This document shows, piece by piece, positions 25,358 to 34,555 of a stretch of DNA of 64,000 nt. Source of the stretch: Streptosporangium sp. NBC_01755. GTDB taxonomy: Bacteria > Actinomycetota > Actinomycetes > Streptosporangiales > Streptosporangiaceae. The notes below the pieces were generated by a model. The model was not told where the DNA came from, made no database searches, and was given only the letters and a program-made list of their open reading frames with translations. Each line of letters opens with the position of its first letter. Within the stretch, counting starts at the first letter, position 1. The DNA lies in contig NZ_CP109131.1 in NCBI RefSeq assembly GCF_035917995.1, positions 7,998,001 to 8,062,000 of the forward strand, in the 5' to 3' direction. The position numbers and the translations under genes are program-made.

Positions 25358-25768
25358 TTAGGTGTCGAGTTGTCGCCGTACCTCGCCGCTGTCCCAGTAG
25401 TCGATGCGGTGTGCGATCATGCCGTCGGCGTCGACCCGGAACCTGAACACCCCACGTACCCCCACCGGTCTGCCACCCGCCGAGGCCAGCCGGAACGACA
25501 TCCGGTAGGCGAGCGACGCCCGGTCGCCCTCGACGAGGAGGTCCTCGACCTCGTAGCGCAGGTCCACGAAATCGGCCAGGAAACCGGTGAGGTTGGCACG
25601 GTAGCGGTGCCTGCCGGTCACGTTCCGCCCCAGGACCGAGGTGTGCTCGTTGACGAAGTCCTCACTCACGCAGGCCGCGATCGCGTCGGCGTCGTGCGCG
25701 TTGAGCGCCTCGACGTACCGTGCGACCGCGGCCCGGGTGAGCTCTCCGTTCAGGAGGGGTTCGCCCAC
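25358..25768 (-). CDS. SnoaL/NTF2-like protein
   Basis: A protein of about 136 residues with the NTF2/SnoaL cone fold pattern: AVARYVEALNAHDADAIAACV, then VNEHTSVLGRNVTG, and beta strands YRMSFRLASAGG and VFRFRVDADG ending in DYWDSGEV. SnoaL-type proteins are polyketide cyclases, isomerases or ligand binders. It is the last gene of the operon. The start is uncertain: GTG 25768 lies within the VOC gene end, and a CTG at the overlap is also possible; either way translation is coupled to the VOC gene. It probably works on a pathway intermediate. Confidence 0.78.
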   Translation of the reverse strand: MGEPLLNGELTRAAVARYVEALNAHDADAIAACVSEDFVNEHTSVLGRNVTGRHRYRANLTGFLADFVDLRYEVEDLLVEGDRASLAYRMSFRLASAGGRPVGVRGVFRFRVDADGMIAHRIDYWDSGEVRRQLDT

Positions 25769-26202
25769 AGCTTGCGCACCGTGTTGAAGACCTGCTGGTT
25801 GTGGGAGATCTCGATGACGTTGCCGTCGGGGTCCTTCAGCGCGCAGATGTAGCCGACCGGGTCGGGCATGTCGCGCGGCTCCCAGTGCAGGCAGCCCAGC
25901 TCGCGCGCCCGCTCGGCGACACCGTCCACGTCGGTGCGCTCGGGCACCTCGATGCCGATGTGCGCGAACGGCGTCAGCAGCCCCAGCTGCCCGCCCTTGT
26001 CCTTGTTGAACGAGACGAGCACCAGGACCATCGGGGTCTCTACCTGCTTGTCGTTGGAGAGCCAGGCGCTCTCGCCGTCGGCGTCGCGGAAACGCTCGAC
26101 GACCACCAGTGGCGTCAGCGACGTGTAGAACTCGATCGCCTTGTCGAGATCGCCGGTGGGCAGCGCGACGTGGGTCCATCTCGCCTGGGTCAGGTTACTC
26201 AT
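25750..26202 (-). CDS. VOC (glyoxalase/extradiol dioxygenase) family protein
   Basis: A 150-aa vicinal-oxygen-chelate protein with two beta-alpha-beta-beta-beta units: HVALPTGDLDKAIEFYTSLT, FAHIGIEVPE, and the end ICALKDPDGNVIEISHN. Candidate metal ligands are His near residue 11, His in FAHIG and the terminal Glu in VIEIS. It may be a glyoxalase, a ring-cleaving dioxygenase or an isomerase. ATG 26202 is preceded by GGAGG; the upstream TTG is not needed. It follows the permease gene in the operon and is coupled to the SnoaL-like gene. Confidence 0.88.
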   Translation of the reverse strand: MSNLTQARWTHVALPTGDLDKAIEFYTSLTPLVVVERFRDADGESAWLSNDKQVETPMVLVLVSFNKDKGGQLGLLTPFAHIGIEVPERTDVDGVAERARELGCLHWEPRDMPDPVGYICALKDPDGNVIEISHNQQVFNTVRKLWANPS

Positions 26203-26261
26203 TGATTCCTCCAAATATCGGGTGTTTCACTACGGATGGTCATCGGGGCTCGGCCCACTCG

Positions 26262-27176
26262 TCAGGTGGATCCCCGTTCGAAGGGTTGGCCGAGCGCCCT
26301 GGGTTCACGGTTCTGGTTTGCGAAGAGCAGCATCGCCAGCAGCGCGAACAGGTACGGCGCCACCACGAGCAGCTGCGAGTTCATCGTCAGGCCCAGCGCC
26401 GGCAGCGCCAGGCGCATGGCGTCGGCCAGCCCGAAGAGCGCGCAGCCGATCAGGGTCCGCCGTAGCCGCCAGGCACCGAAGATCACCGCCGCGATGACGA
26501 TGTACCCGCGCCCGGCGGTCATGTTCTGGTTGAACGAGCCGACCTCGCCGACCGCCAGGTACGCGCCGCCCAGCCCGGCCAGCGCGCCGCACCACAGCAG
26601 CGCCTGGCGGCGGCGCAGGTTGACCCGGATGCCGGTGACGTCGGCGGCCTGGGGCTGCTCGCCGACCGCCCGCAACTCCAGGCCCCATCTGCTGCGTTCC
26701 ACCAGCCACCAGGTCAGCGGGACGATGACGATCAGCAGGTAGACCGGCCAGCGCTCGACGAACAACGGATGGCCGATCACCGGGATGTCGCGCAGCCAGG
26801 GGATGCTGACCTGCGACACCTGGTGGGAGTCGAAGGAGCTGATCGTGATCAGGTAGCTGGTCAGCCCGAGCACGAGCGCGTTCAGCACCAGGCCGATCAC
26901 AAAGGTGTTGATCTCCAGCCGATGTGAGAGGTTGCCGTGCACGAACCCGATCAGGAGCCCGATCAGCACGCCCGCGACCAGCCCGGTGGTGGCACTGCCG
27001 GTGGCACTGGCCGTGGCGACCGCGCCGAACGCGGCGCCCAGCATCATCGCCTCGACGGAGATGTTCATGGCGCCGGCCCGCTCGGCGAGGTACTCCCCGC
27101 ACGCCGCGAAGGCCAGCGGAACGGTGAGCCTGATCCCGCTGGACAGGATGGTGGAGATGTCGTCTGCGCCGATCAC
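26262..27176 (-). CDS. BMP-type (nucleoside) ABC importer permease 2
   Basis: A 304-aa permease with about eight to ten hydrophobic helices and the branched-chain/RbsC-like fold: GIRLTVPLAFAACGEYLAERAG, ISVEAMMLGAAFGAV, and the coupling region LRAVGEQPQAADVTGI with ALAGLGGAYLAVG. In BMP-type nucleoside importers (RnsD, YufQ, NupC-like) two such permeases pair. GTG 27176 overlaps the stop of the first permease by 4 bp. Confidence 0.9.
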   Translation of the reverse strand: MIGADDISTILSSGIRLTVPLAFAACGEYLAERAGAMNISVEAMMLGAAFGAVATASATGSATTGLVAGVLIGLLIGFVHGNLSHRLEINTFVIGLVLNALVLGLTSYLITISSFDSHQVSQVSIPWLRDIPVIGHPLFVERWPVYLLIVIVPLTWWLVERSRWGLELRAVGEQPQAADVTGIRVNLRRRQALLWCGALAGLGGAYLAVGEVGSFNQNMTAGRGYIVIAAVIFGAWRLRRTLIGCALFGLADAMRLALPALGLTMNSQLLVVAPYLFALLAMLLFANQNREPRALGQPFERGST

Positions 27177-28369
27177 AGGGCGACCCTCTCTGCGACGGGC
27201 GCGGGCCGGGACTCGGCGCGCGCGGTACGGACACCGGCCCTGCGACGCCGGATCATGGCGATGACGACGGGTGGGGCGACGAAGGCCAGCACCAGCAGGG
27301 CCTTGACCACGTCCACGAGGAACGGGGGCACACCGGTCGCGGCGAGGAAGCCTCCGCCGGAACGCAGCACGCCGAAGAGCAGGGCGACGGGTATGGTCAG
27401 CAGCGGCCGGTTGCGGGCGACCAGGGCGACCAGCAGGCCGTCCCAGCCGATGTTCATCGCTATGCCCGGCTGCAGCCGGTTGACTCCCACCGGGCTGGCC
27501 AGCAGCACAGCCCCGGCCAGGCCGGCGAAGGCGCCGGAGATGGCCAGCGCCATACCGCCGAGCGCGTTGACGCGTACCCCCGCGTGCTTGGCGGCGAGCG
27601 GGTTGAGACCGAGCATGGTGAGCCGGAAACCCCACCGGGTGCGGGCGAGCGCCACCGCGACCACCACGGCGCCGACCAGCGCCAGCAGCAGACCCCCGTT
27701 GACCTGAAGGTTGGGGTACTCACCGACCGAGCCGAGCAGCGCGCCGGCCGGCAGCGGGTTGGACTGCGGCGAGACGATGGCGTCCCCGATCCGCGACTCC
27801 TGCAGCAGCCACGGCGTGTTCACCGCGAACGCGACGACCTGCTGAGCGATGAAGATCATCAGCAGTGTGCTGACCACGATGTTGACACCGCGGATCCGGT
27901 ACATCAGCGAGCTGAGGGCCGCCCACGCGCCGCCCGCCAGCGCGGCGGCCACCAGGACGATCACCAGTAGCAGCGGGCCGGGGAGCGCCAGGCGCAGGCC
28001 GACCCAGGCCCCGAAGAGGGCGCCGATCAGCACCTGGCCCTCCTGGCCGATGTTGAACGTGCCCGATCGGGCGCTGACGCAGGCGCCCACGGCGACCAAC
28101 AGCAGCGGCGCCGCGTACAGCAGGGTGGAGGTCCAGGCCGTCCAGGTGGCCATGCTGCCCTCGAAGAGCGCCTGCACCGACGCCAGGGGGGATCCGCCGG
28201 TGACGGCGATCAGCAGCGACGACAGGCCGAGCGCCACGACCACGCCCAGGGTGGTCGCGAGGCCGGTCTGCCAGCCGCCCCCTCTCGGGGTGAGGAAGGC
28301 CAGCAGACGACGCCCGGACGCGTCCGGGCCGGGCTTTCGATCGAGCGATTCCTGGCGGACTTCGTTCAT
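27173..28369 (-). CDS. BMP-type (nucleoside) ABC importer permease 1
   Basis: A 398-aa permease of the same fold, with a 30-residue cytoplasmic N-terminal extension, then LATTLGVVVALGLSSLLIAV, FNIGQEGQVLIGALFGAWV and the conserved coupling segment MLGLNPLAAKHAGVRVNAL. Length and order (ATPase, long permease, short permease) match RnsABCD/YufNOPQ-type purine-nucleoside importers. It overlaps the ATPase stop by 4 bp. Confidence 0.92.
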   Translation of the reverse strand: MNEVRQESLDRKPGPDASGRRLLAFLTPRGGGWQTGLATTLGVVVALGLSSLLIAVTGGSPLASVQALFEGSMATWTAWTSTLLYAAPLLLVAVGACVSARSGTFNIGQEGQVLIGALFGAWVGLRLALPGPLLLVIVLVAAALAGGAWAALSSLMYRIRGVNIVVSTLLMIFIAQQVVAFAVNTPWLLQESRIGDAIVSPQSNPLPAGALLGSVGEYPNLQVNGGLLLALVGAVVVAVALARTRWGFRLTMLGLNPLAAKHAGVRVNALGGMALAISGAFAGLAGAVLLASPVGVNRLQPGIAMNIGWDGLLVALVARNRPLLTIPVALLFGVLRSGGGFLAATGVPPFLVDVVKALLVLAFVAPPVVIAMIRRRRAGVRTARAESRPAPVAERVAL

Positions 28370-29952
28370 GCGGCCACCCCGCCCACCAGCATCCCGAGCC
28401 GTTCGGCCGTGGCCTCACCGGTGGAGAGCACTCCGGTGATCCTCCCGGAGGAGATCACCGCGATCCGGGAGGACAGCGCCATGACCTCCTCCAGTTCGGT
28501 GGATATCAGCAGCACTGCCACCCCTCCTGACGCGACGTCGCGCAATCGCCGGTACATGTCCTCAATGGCGCCCACATCCAGCCCGTGCGTGGGTTGCGCG
28601 GCGACCAGCACCAGCGGTCCCGCCGAGAGCTCGCGGGCGAGCACGACCCGCTGCTGGTTGCCTCCCGACAGGCTGCGCACCGGGGTGTCCATCGACGGGG
28701 TGACGATGTTGAACTCGGCCACCAGGCGGCGGGCCACGGCGTGCGCCTTACTCCGGCTGACGAAGCCGCGGCCGCTCACGGCGTCCAGCGACTTCATGAC
28801 CAGGTTCTCCGCGACGCTCATGTCCAGCACCACCCCGGAGCTGTGCCGGTCCTCCGGCACGATGCCGAGCCCAGCCGCGTGCAGGGCCCCGGGCCGGTTC
28901 AGGTCGACCTGCCTGCCGGAGATCTCGACAGACCCGGAGTCCGGCAGGACGAGCCCGGACAGCACGTTGCCCAGGTTCGACTGGCCGTTGCCCTCGACCC
29001 CGTACAGACCGACGATCTCGCCGGGGGCGACGTCCAGGTCCAGGTCCGACAGGACGCGCACACCGTCGACGGTGACGGTCAGGCCGCGCAGCCGCAGCGC
29101 GGCCGCCTTCTCCGCACCCGGCGCACCGGCCTCGGATTCGCGGGTTTCCGGGGCCTCCACCGGCAGCAGGCCGAGGGCGGCGGCCTCGGTGCCCAGGGAG
29201 ACCTCCCTGCCGACCATCTGGCGGGCCAGTTCCTGCGGACCCGTGTCCGCGGTCGCGCTATGGAAGACGACCTTCCCCTTGCGCAGCACGGTCACCCGGT
29301 CGGTGGCCGCGGTGATCTCCGCCAGCTTGTGGCTGATCAGGATGACCGCGCGGTTCTCCGAGCGGACCACGCGGCGCAGCACGCCGAACAGCTCGGCCGA
29401 CTCCGCCTGGGTCAGCACGGATGTCGGCTCGTCGAGGATGAGCACCGACGGATCCCTGCGCAGGCACTTGATCAGCTCGACCCGCTGCCGCTCGCCGGCG
29501 GAGAGTCTCGCGACCCTGGCCAGCGGGTCGATCGGCAGGCCGTAGCGCCGGGAGACCTCCCGTACCTGGTCGCAGGCGGCCGCCTTGTCGATCTTCCCGG
29601 TGTCGCCCAGGATGACGTTCTCCCAGACGGCCAACGGTTCGATCAGGCTGAAGTGCTGGTGCACCATGCCGATGCCGAGCGCCACGGCCTCCTGCGGGCT
29701 GCCGATCTCGACGGGCCCGTCGTGGTGCAGCACGGTCCCGGCGTCCCGCTGGACGAGGCCCAGCAGGATCTTCATGAGCGTCGACTTGCCGGCCCCGTTC
29801 TCACCGAGCAGACCGTGGATCTCGCCCTGGTGCACGGCGAGATCCACGGCGTCGCAGGCGACGACCGGACCGTAGCTCTTACTGATTCCCCGCAGCCGTA
29901 GCGCGGGCGCCGGTGGCGGGGTGAGCTCCCTCGCCCGTTCGTCCTCTGTCAT
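28366..29952 (-). CDS. BMP-type ABC importer ATPase, two ABC domains
   Basis: A 528-aa double ATPase. Domain 1: Walker A GENGAGKST, signature LSAGERQRVE, Walker B SVLILDEPT. Domain 2: modified Walker A YGVEGNGQSN, signature LSGGNQQRVV and a non-canonical Walker B with AAQPT in place of DEPT, typical of the class-2 importer family. It energises uptake of the ligand delivered by the BMP-type binding protein; the start follows the binding-protein stop with only one base between. The central linker carries an acidic, low-complexity stretch. Confidence 0.93.
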   Translation of the reverse strand: MTEDERARELTPPPAPALRLRGISKSYGPVVACDAVDLAVHQGEIHGLLGENGAGKSTLMKILLGLVQRDAGTVLHHDGPVEIGSPQEAVALGIGMVHQHFSLIEPLAVWENVILGDTGKIDKAAACDQVREVSRRYGLPIDPLARVARLSAGERQRVELIKCLRRDPSVLILDEPTSVLTQAESAELFGVLRRVVRSENRAVILISHKLAEITAATDRVTVLRKGKVVFHSATADTGPQELARQMVGREVSLGTEAAALGLLPVEAPETRESEAGAPGAEKAAALRLRGLTVTVDGVRVLSDLDLDVAPGEIVGLYGVEGNGQSNLGNVLSGLVLPDSGSVEISGRQVDLNRPGALHAAGLGIVPEDRHSSGVVLDMSVAENLVMKSLDAVSGRGFVSRSKAHAVARRLVAEFNIVTPSMDTPVRSLSGGNQQRVVLARELSAGPLVLVAAQPTHGLDVGAIEDMYRRLRDVASGGVAVLLISTELEEVMALSSRIAVISSGRITGVLSTGEATAERLGMLVGGVAA

Positions 29953-29953
29953 C

Positions 29954-31063
29954 TCAGGAGCCGAGCTTCTTCACTGTCGCCTGGGTGTCGATCTTCTTGC
30001 TGCCGACATCGGCCATGAAGGTTTCCAGCTTCTTGTTCTGCTCGGGCGTGCCGTTGCAGATCTTGACGGTCGGGAACGCGTCGACGCCGAGCGTCCAGAC
30101 CTTCTCCACGCCCATCTGCAGCTTCGCGGCGGCGAATTCCTCCAGTGCGGCCTTGAAGTAGTCTCCGGGGCTGAAGAGCACCGAGATGTCGAACTTGGGC
30201 TTGGTGGAGTCGCACCGGTCGGTACCGGGAGTGAGGGTGAGGACGCCGTTGGCGTTGGCGAGTTCCGCCGACGCGTCGGTGGCACCGCCCAGGTAGGGGT
30301 AGATGACCTTGACGCCCTGGCTGATCTGAGCCTGGGTGGCCTCCTTGGCCTTGGCGGAGTCGTTGAGGTCTCCGCTGTAGGTGGTCGTCATCGTGGCCTC
30401 CGGGATCACCAGCCGGATGCCGGCCCTGAACGCGGCGGCCGCGGTGGTGGTGAAGTCGGCCTCGGGGCCGGTCACGAACCCGGCCTTGGTGTCCCCGTTG
30501 TCCTTCATGACCAGGCCCGCCGCGTACCCCGCGGCCAGCATGCTCTGGTCGGCCCGGTCGGTGGAGAGCATGATCTTCGGGGTCTGCAGGATGTTGGCCG
30601 AGGACGGCACGTACCAGGCGGTGTTGGCGCACACCGGCTCCTCCGAGGCCGGGATCGCGTCCCTGAGCTCCGAGGCGCCGAGGGCCACCATGTCGACCTT
30701 CTGCTGGCAGAGCGCCCGCGCGGCGTTGAGCGCCTCGCTGGTGTTGACGCTGCCGCGCTTGATGATCGTCCAGCCCTTCGAGGTGGCGAACTGCTCCGCC
30801 GTGTCGACGAAGCTCTGGTAGTAGCCCTTGTCGTTGATGTCACCGGGGCTCAGCACCCCGATGACGACCTTGCCGTCGCCGTTGATGTCCGGCTGACCGG
30901 CCAGCACGTTGCCGCCGTCGGTCTTCGCGCTCGCGTCGGCCGGGGCGGGTGCCGTGGCCTGGGGCGCGGTGGCGTCGTTGCTCGCGCAGCCGGCGAGCGC
31001 CAGCGCGCTCAGGCAGGCGGTCAGTGCGGCCGTGGCCCGGCCCTTTCGATAGTATGCGGCCAT
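29954..31063 (-). CDS. BMP (basic membrane lipoprotein) family substrate-binding lipoprotein
   Basis: A 369-aa lipoprotein: basic N-terminus, hydrophobic segment and lipobox LALAGC with Cys 26, then a Thr/Ala/Pro linker and the BMP domain (KVVIGVLSPGDINDKGYYQS, MVALGASELRDA, STDRADQSMLAAGYAAGLV). BMP proteins bind purine nucleosides or related heteroaromatic compounds for ABC import, so the operon's substrate is probably nucleoside- or purine-like. ATG 31063 has GAGAGG upstream; the frame to 32080 is a shadow. Confidence 0.92.
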   Translation of the reverse strand: MAAYYRKGRATAALTACLSALALAGCASNDATAPQATAPAPADASAKTDGGNVLAGQPDINGDGKVVIGVLSPGDINDKGYYQSFVDTAEQFATSKGWTIIKRGSVNTSEALNAARALCQQKVDMVALGASELRDAIPASEEPVCANTAWYVPSSANILQTPKIMLSTDRADQSMLAAGYAAGLVMKDNGDTKAGFVTGPEADFTTTAAAAFRAGIRLVIPEATMTTTYSGDLNDSAKAKEATQAQISQGVKVIYPYLGGATDASAELANANGVLTLTPGTDRCDSTKPKFDISVLFSPGDYFKAALEEFAAAKLQMGVEKVWTLGVDAFPTVKICNGTPEQNKKLETFMADVGSKKIDTQATVKKLGS

Positions 31064-31085
31064 GACGATCCTCTCGATCTGAATG

Positions 31086-31111
31086 CTCGCGCACCGCCCA
31101 CGGTGCGCGAG
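31086..31111 (-). promoter_or_regulatory. Strong hairpin in front of the binding-protein gene
   Basis: An 11-bp perfect stem (CTCGCGCACCG / CGGTGCGCGAG) with a 4-nt loop lies 23 bp upstream of the lipoprotein start on the minus strand. Such intra-operon hairpins commonly stabilise the binding-protein part of transporter mRNAs or partially terminate upstream readthrough. Confidence 0.6.
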
Positions 31112-31182
31112 TGGGGGACGAATCTTGATCGCCGGCGGGGGTGCGGGCTTCAGCGGAGCCTCTCCCCTGCCCGCGCGGCAGG

Positions 31183-31851
31183 TCAGGCGAGCACCTCCTC
31201 GCCACCCGGCAGGTCGGCGTAGGCGATGCGATCCTGGCTGAAGGTCGACTCCGACGACGCCGCGACGAACCACGGGAAGCCCATCCTGCCGACCGCGTGC
31301 ACCTTGGTCGGATCGATCCTGGTAGGGGACGCCATGATCGACTCGTCCGCAGTTATGCAGACCACCTCGGCCAGCACGATGTGCACACCGGAGAAGCAGG
31401 AGGACGGATCCCCCCGGTCGATGACCTCGCGCACCCGGCACTCCAGGTGCGCCGGACTGTCGGCCAGCGACGGGGGCCGGACGACCTGCGACGGCACGGT
31501 CCGCCAGCTGACGAGCCCGGCCTCGTCGACGCCGGCAGGATACTCCCTGGCCACCGTCTCGATGTGGTCGGCCAGGGCGGTCGTGGTCACGTTGATCACG
31601 AACTCGCCCGAGGCGTTCAGGTTCACCCAGCTGTCCTTGGGCTCGTCCGTCGCCTCCCTGACCGAGCCCACCGTGACCGCGACGAGCGGGGGCTCCCCGG
31701 AGACCGGCATGTAGTAGCTGAACGGGGCGACGTTCACACCACCCTCGGCGTCCACCGTGGTGATCATCGCGATCGGGCGCGGCACGACGAGCTGGGAGAG
31801 CAGTCCCTGCTTCTGCGCCGGCGTCCTGTCTGCGAGATCGATGATCCTCAT
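31183..31851 (-). CDS. Flavin reductase / flavoredoxin family protein
   Basis: A 222-aa split-barrel FMN protein: LLSQLVVPRPIAMITTVDAEGG, NVAPFSYYMPVSGEPP, then a flavin-binding NASGEFVINVT segment and the helix ETVAREYPAGVDE. Such proteins reduce FMN with NAD(P)H for a monooxygenase or store FMN. Overlap of 4 bp with the amidohydrolase stop implies a common transcript. No separate two-component monooxygenase lies next to it, so it might feed an oxygenase elsewhere or act as a reductase of a pathway intermediate. Confidence 0.9.
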   Translation of the reverse strand: MRIIDLADRTPAQKQGLLSQLVVPRPIAMITTVDAEGGVNVAPFSYYMPVSGEPPLVAVTVGSVREATDEPKDSWVNLNASGEFVINVTTTALADHIETVAREYPAGVDEAGLVSWRTVPSQVVRPPSLADSPAHLECRVREVIDRGDPSSCFSGVHIVLAEVVCITADESIMASPTRIDPTKVHAVGRMGFPWFVAASSESTFSQDRIAYADLPGGEEVLA

Positions 31852-33314
31852 CCGCGTACTCCCTGGAGGTACTCTTCCGCCGACAGAGCCTGCCAGCGGT
31901 GGGGAACGTCGATGCCGGTCCTGCGGAGCAGCGCGGCGGACCGTGCCTCCGCCTCCTCCGACAGGGCTTCGAGATCGACGGTGGTGATCTGGTGGTCGCG
32001 CACGACCACCTGACCGTCGACGAGGACGTCCCGGACCGTGTGGCTCGGGGCGCCCCAGACGAGATGGGTCGCGAGGTCACCGCGCGGGGCCCAGACGGGG
32101 TCCCCGGTGTCCAGGATCACGAGGTCGGCGGCCTTGCCGACCTCGATCGAGCCGACGAGGTCACCCAGGCCCACCGCGGCGGCGCCGTCGATCGTGGCCA
32201 GCGCGAACGCCTGGTCGGCGCGGAGGACGGGCCGCACGTCGCGGTCGCGCTCCAGCGCGGTCAGCAGCCACGCGGCACGCAGCAGATCGGGCACGTCGCC
32301 CGCGTTGTGGGAGTCGCATCCCAGGGCGACCCTGCCGCCTCGGTGTACGAGTTCGGCGTGCCGGCCGGCGCGGGTGTAACCCTGGCCGAGGCGCAGGTAC
32401 GCCCCGGGACAGGATGCCACCGCGGTCCGCGTCTCGACGAGGGCGTCCAGCTCCGCGTCGTCGAGCCAGACGGCGTGGCCGAGCACCAGCCTCGGGCCCA
32501 GCACGCCCAGCTGCTCGAAGTGGAGCACCGGTCGCCTTCCCGCGCGCCGCGCGTAGGCGTGGACGTCCGCCTCGCCCGGCGAGATGTGCCAGGTGAGGCC
32601 GACATCCAGCCGCTCGGCCAGCTCGGCGGCACCGGTGAACAGCTCGTCACTGGCCAGGTCATGCCCCACCAGGGTGACCCAGCCGGTGACGGTCCCGCCC
32701 GGCGGCAGCGCGCGTACCGTCTCCTCCTGTAGTGCCAGGGTCTCCGCCGCGGGCAGCGCGTGGGGGGCGCCTGGCACGTCCCAGCCCCACCTGCCGACCC
32801 GGCCGCGGATGCCGGCTGCCCGAAGCCCCGCCGCCACCCGCAGCGGGTGGGCGACGGTGCCCGGCTCCAGGATGGTGGTGACCCCGCGCAGGAGCGACTC
32901 GACGGCGGTCAGGGTGGCGGACAGCTCGTCGTCGTCGCCGGTGACCTGGCCGTGCAGCGGGACGGCCCAGTCGAAGATCGCCTCCTGGGAGTCGATGTCC
33001 TCCGGGATCATGCTGCGTACCAGCGGGTCGGTGGTGGTGTGCTGGTGGGCATTGATCAGGCCCGGGATGACGACGCAGCCGCTCGCGTCGAGTTCGGCGG
33101 CGCCGGGGAAGTCCTTCCGCAGGGTGACGGCGGGACCGATCGCGGCGATGCGCCCGCCGGTGACGGCGACGGTGGCGCCGGTGACCACCTCCCGGCGCGG
33201 CGACATCGTCACCACGTCCCCGCCGACGATCAGCAGGACGTCGTCGCGACCCGCTCGCTCCGCCTGCTCCGCCTGTTCCACCTGTCCTGCCTGTCCTGCC
33301 TGTCCTGCCGTCAT
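31848..33314 (-). CDS. Amidohydrolase (AtzA/TrzN/guanine-deaminase-like, metal-dependent)
   Basis: A 488-aa metal-dependent hydrolase. The metal motif is GLINAHQHT near residue 85, the second histidine WHISPG near residue 245, the third in VLGHAVWLDD near residue 280 and the aspartate in ALGCDSHNAGD near residue 330; the composite end VEVGKAADLVILD is typical. The family deaminates or dechlorinates N-heterocycles such as triazines, cytosine or guanine derivatives. ATG 33314 overlaps the QOR stop. Residues 2-22 are a Gly/Gln/Ala/Glu repeat arising from 9-bp repeats (tgtcctgcc in the + strand). It is probably the ring-deaminating enzyme of the pathway. Confidence 0.9.
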   Translation of the reverse strand: MTAGQAGQAGQVEQAEQAERAGRDDVLLIVGGDVVTMSPRREVVTGATVAVTGGRIAAIGPAVTLRKDFPGAAELDASGCVVIPGLINAHQHTTTDPLVRSMIPEDIDSQEAIFDWAVPLHGQVTGDDDELSATLTAVESLLRGVTTILEPGTVAHPLRVAAGLRAAGIRGRVGRWGWDVPGAPHALPAAETLALQEETVRALPPGGTVTGWVTLVGHDLASDELFTGAAELAERLDVGLTWHISPGEADVHAYARRAGRRPVLHFEQLGVLGPRLVLGHAVWLDDAELDALVETRTAVASCPGAYLRLGQGYTRAGRHAELVHRGGRVALGCDSHNAGDVPDLLRAAWLLTALERDRDVRPVLRADQAFALATIDGAAAVGLGDLVGSIEVGKAADLVILDTGDPVWAPRGDLATHLVWGAPSHTVRDVLVDGQVVVRDHQITTVDLEALSEEAEARSAALLRRTGIDVPHRWQALSAEEYLQGVRG

Positions 33315-34339
33315 GGCCGCACCAGCACCCTGCCGACCAGATCGCGTGAGCGCTCCAGCCCGAAGCTCTCGTGCAGGTCTCCCAGGCCGCACTCGGCGGC
33401 GCGGAGGGTGCGCATGCCTCCTGCGAAGTACGCGTCGAGCATCGCGGCGAAGTCCGCCGGGGCATAGGCGCCGGCGCCCAGCAGGCGGAGCCCTCGGTGG
33501 TAGATCTCGGCGAGGGAGAGGGCGACCTGGTCGCCGCTGGTGTTGCCGAAGGTCACCAGCCTGCCGCCGATCCGCAGGCAGCTCAGGGATTGCCGCCAGG
33601 TGGCGGCGCCCACGTGGTCGAGGACGACGTCGGCACCCCTGCCGCCCGTGTAGTCGCGGACGGCGTCGGCTATCGGGGCGTCGTTGCGCAGCAGCAGGTC
33701 GGCACCGAGCCCGGCCGCGACGGCGAGCTTCTCGTCGCTGCCGGCCACGGCCACCACCCGGGCACCGGCCCGCCTGGCCAGCTGGACGGCGGCGATGCTG
33801 ACGGAGCCGGCGGCACCCTGGATCACCACACAGTCACCGGCGGCCACCTCCCCGACGGCGTAGGTGGCGTTCCAGGCGGTACTCCACGGGGTGGGCAGGG
33901 CCGCGGCCTCGTCGAGGTCGACGTGGCCCGGCACCGGGTGCGCCAGGTTGGCGGGGACCGCCACGAACTCGGCGTAGCCGCCCGGCACGTTCCCGCCGAT
34001 GACCCGCAGGTGGGCGCAGTGGCCGCGGTCGCCGGCCAGGCAGTGCGAGCACGATCCGCAGCCCATCGTAGGATCGATCACGACCCGGTCACCGACCTGA
34101 CGGTCGGTGACCGCGGATCCGATCGCCGCCACGTGGCCGGCGATGTCCATGCCGGCGATGTGCGGCAGACTGAAGCCGGGGAGCACTCCGGGACCGCGCC
34201 GCTGAAGCAGGTCGAGCCGGTTGAGGGCGCAGGCGCTGACCTTGACGACCACGTCGCGCGGACCGGGCTCGGGGTCGGCGACCTGTTGAACGCTCACCGC
34301 CTCCGGGCCTCCGAAGGCCGTCTGGACAAGTGCTCGCAA
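33311..34339 (-). CDS. Quinone-oxidoreductase-like zinc-binding dehydrogenase
   Basis: A 342-aa MDR protein: CALNRLDLLQRRG, AGMDIAGHVAAIGSAV, cysteine lobe GCGSCSHCLAGDRGHC, NAD(P) motif IQGAAGSVSIAAVQLARRAGA and the GGRLVTFGNTSG loop. It resembles QOR/YhdH-like reductases but retains a structural zinc lobe. It could reduce an enone or oxidise an alcohol of the pathway. ATG 34339 follows a likely operator at 34368-34380, so it heads its transcription unit or is co-transcribed with the upstream aldehyde dehydrogenase. Confidence 0.88.
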   Translation of the reverse strand: MRALVQTAFGGPEAVSVQQVADPEPGPRDVVVKVSACALNRLDLLQRRGPGVLPGFSLPHIAGMDIAGHVAAIGSAVTDRQVGDRVVIDPTMGCGSCSHCLAGDRGHCAHLRVIGGNVPGGYAEFVAVPANLAHPVPGHVDLDEAAALPTPWSTAWNATYAVGEVAAGDCVVIQGAAGSVSIAAVQLARRAGARVVAVAGSDEKLAVAAGLGADLLLRNDAPIADAVRDYTGGRGADVVLDHVGAATWRQSLSCLRIGGRLVTFGNTSGDQVALSLAEIYHRGLRLLGAGAYAPADFAAMLDAYFAGGMRTLRAAECGLGDLHESFGLERSRDLVGRVLVRP

Positions 34340-34367
34340 CTCTACCCCTCCAAGCGATCGTTATTCA

Positions 34368-34380
34368 CGATGGCATCTCG
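34368..34380. promoter_or_regulatory. Operator-like palindrome, site 1
   Basis: CGATGGCATCTCG, with the 9-bp palindrome GATGGCATC, lies 28 bp upstream of the quinone-reductase start. It shares a half-site CGAGATG (complement) with sites at 36059 and 37227. Confidence 0.45.
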
Positions 34381-34555
34381 CATTGTGATTCATCGCCCGT
34401 AACGCGTCGTACTCTGCCGCCGCTCCGATAGGCGTGTCAATGCCCCCGGAGCCAACTGCCCCGCGCGTCACATGCTTGTTACCTGCGTGCCTCGTGGCGT
34501 GAATATGTGCAGGTTGGAACGCTGCCATTTAACAGCCGCCCCGCTGCTGCCATGT

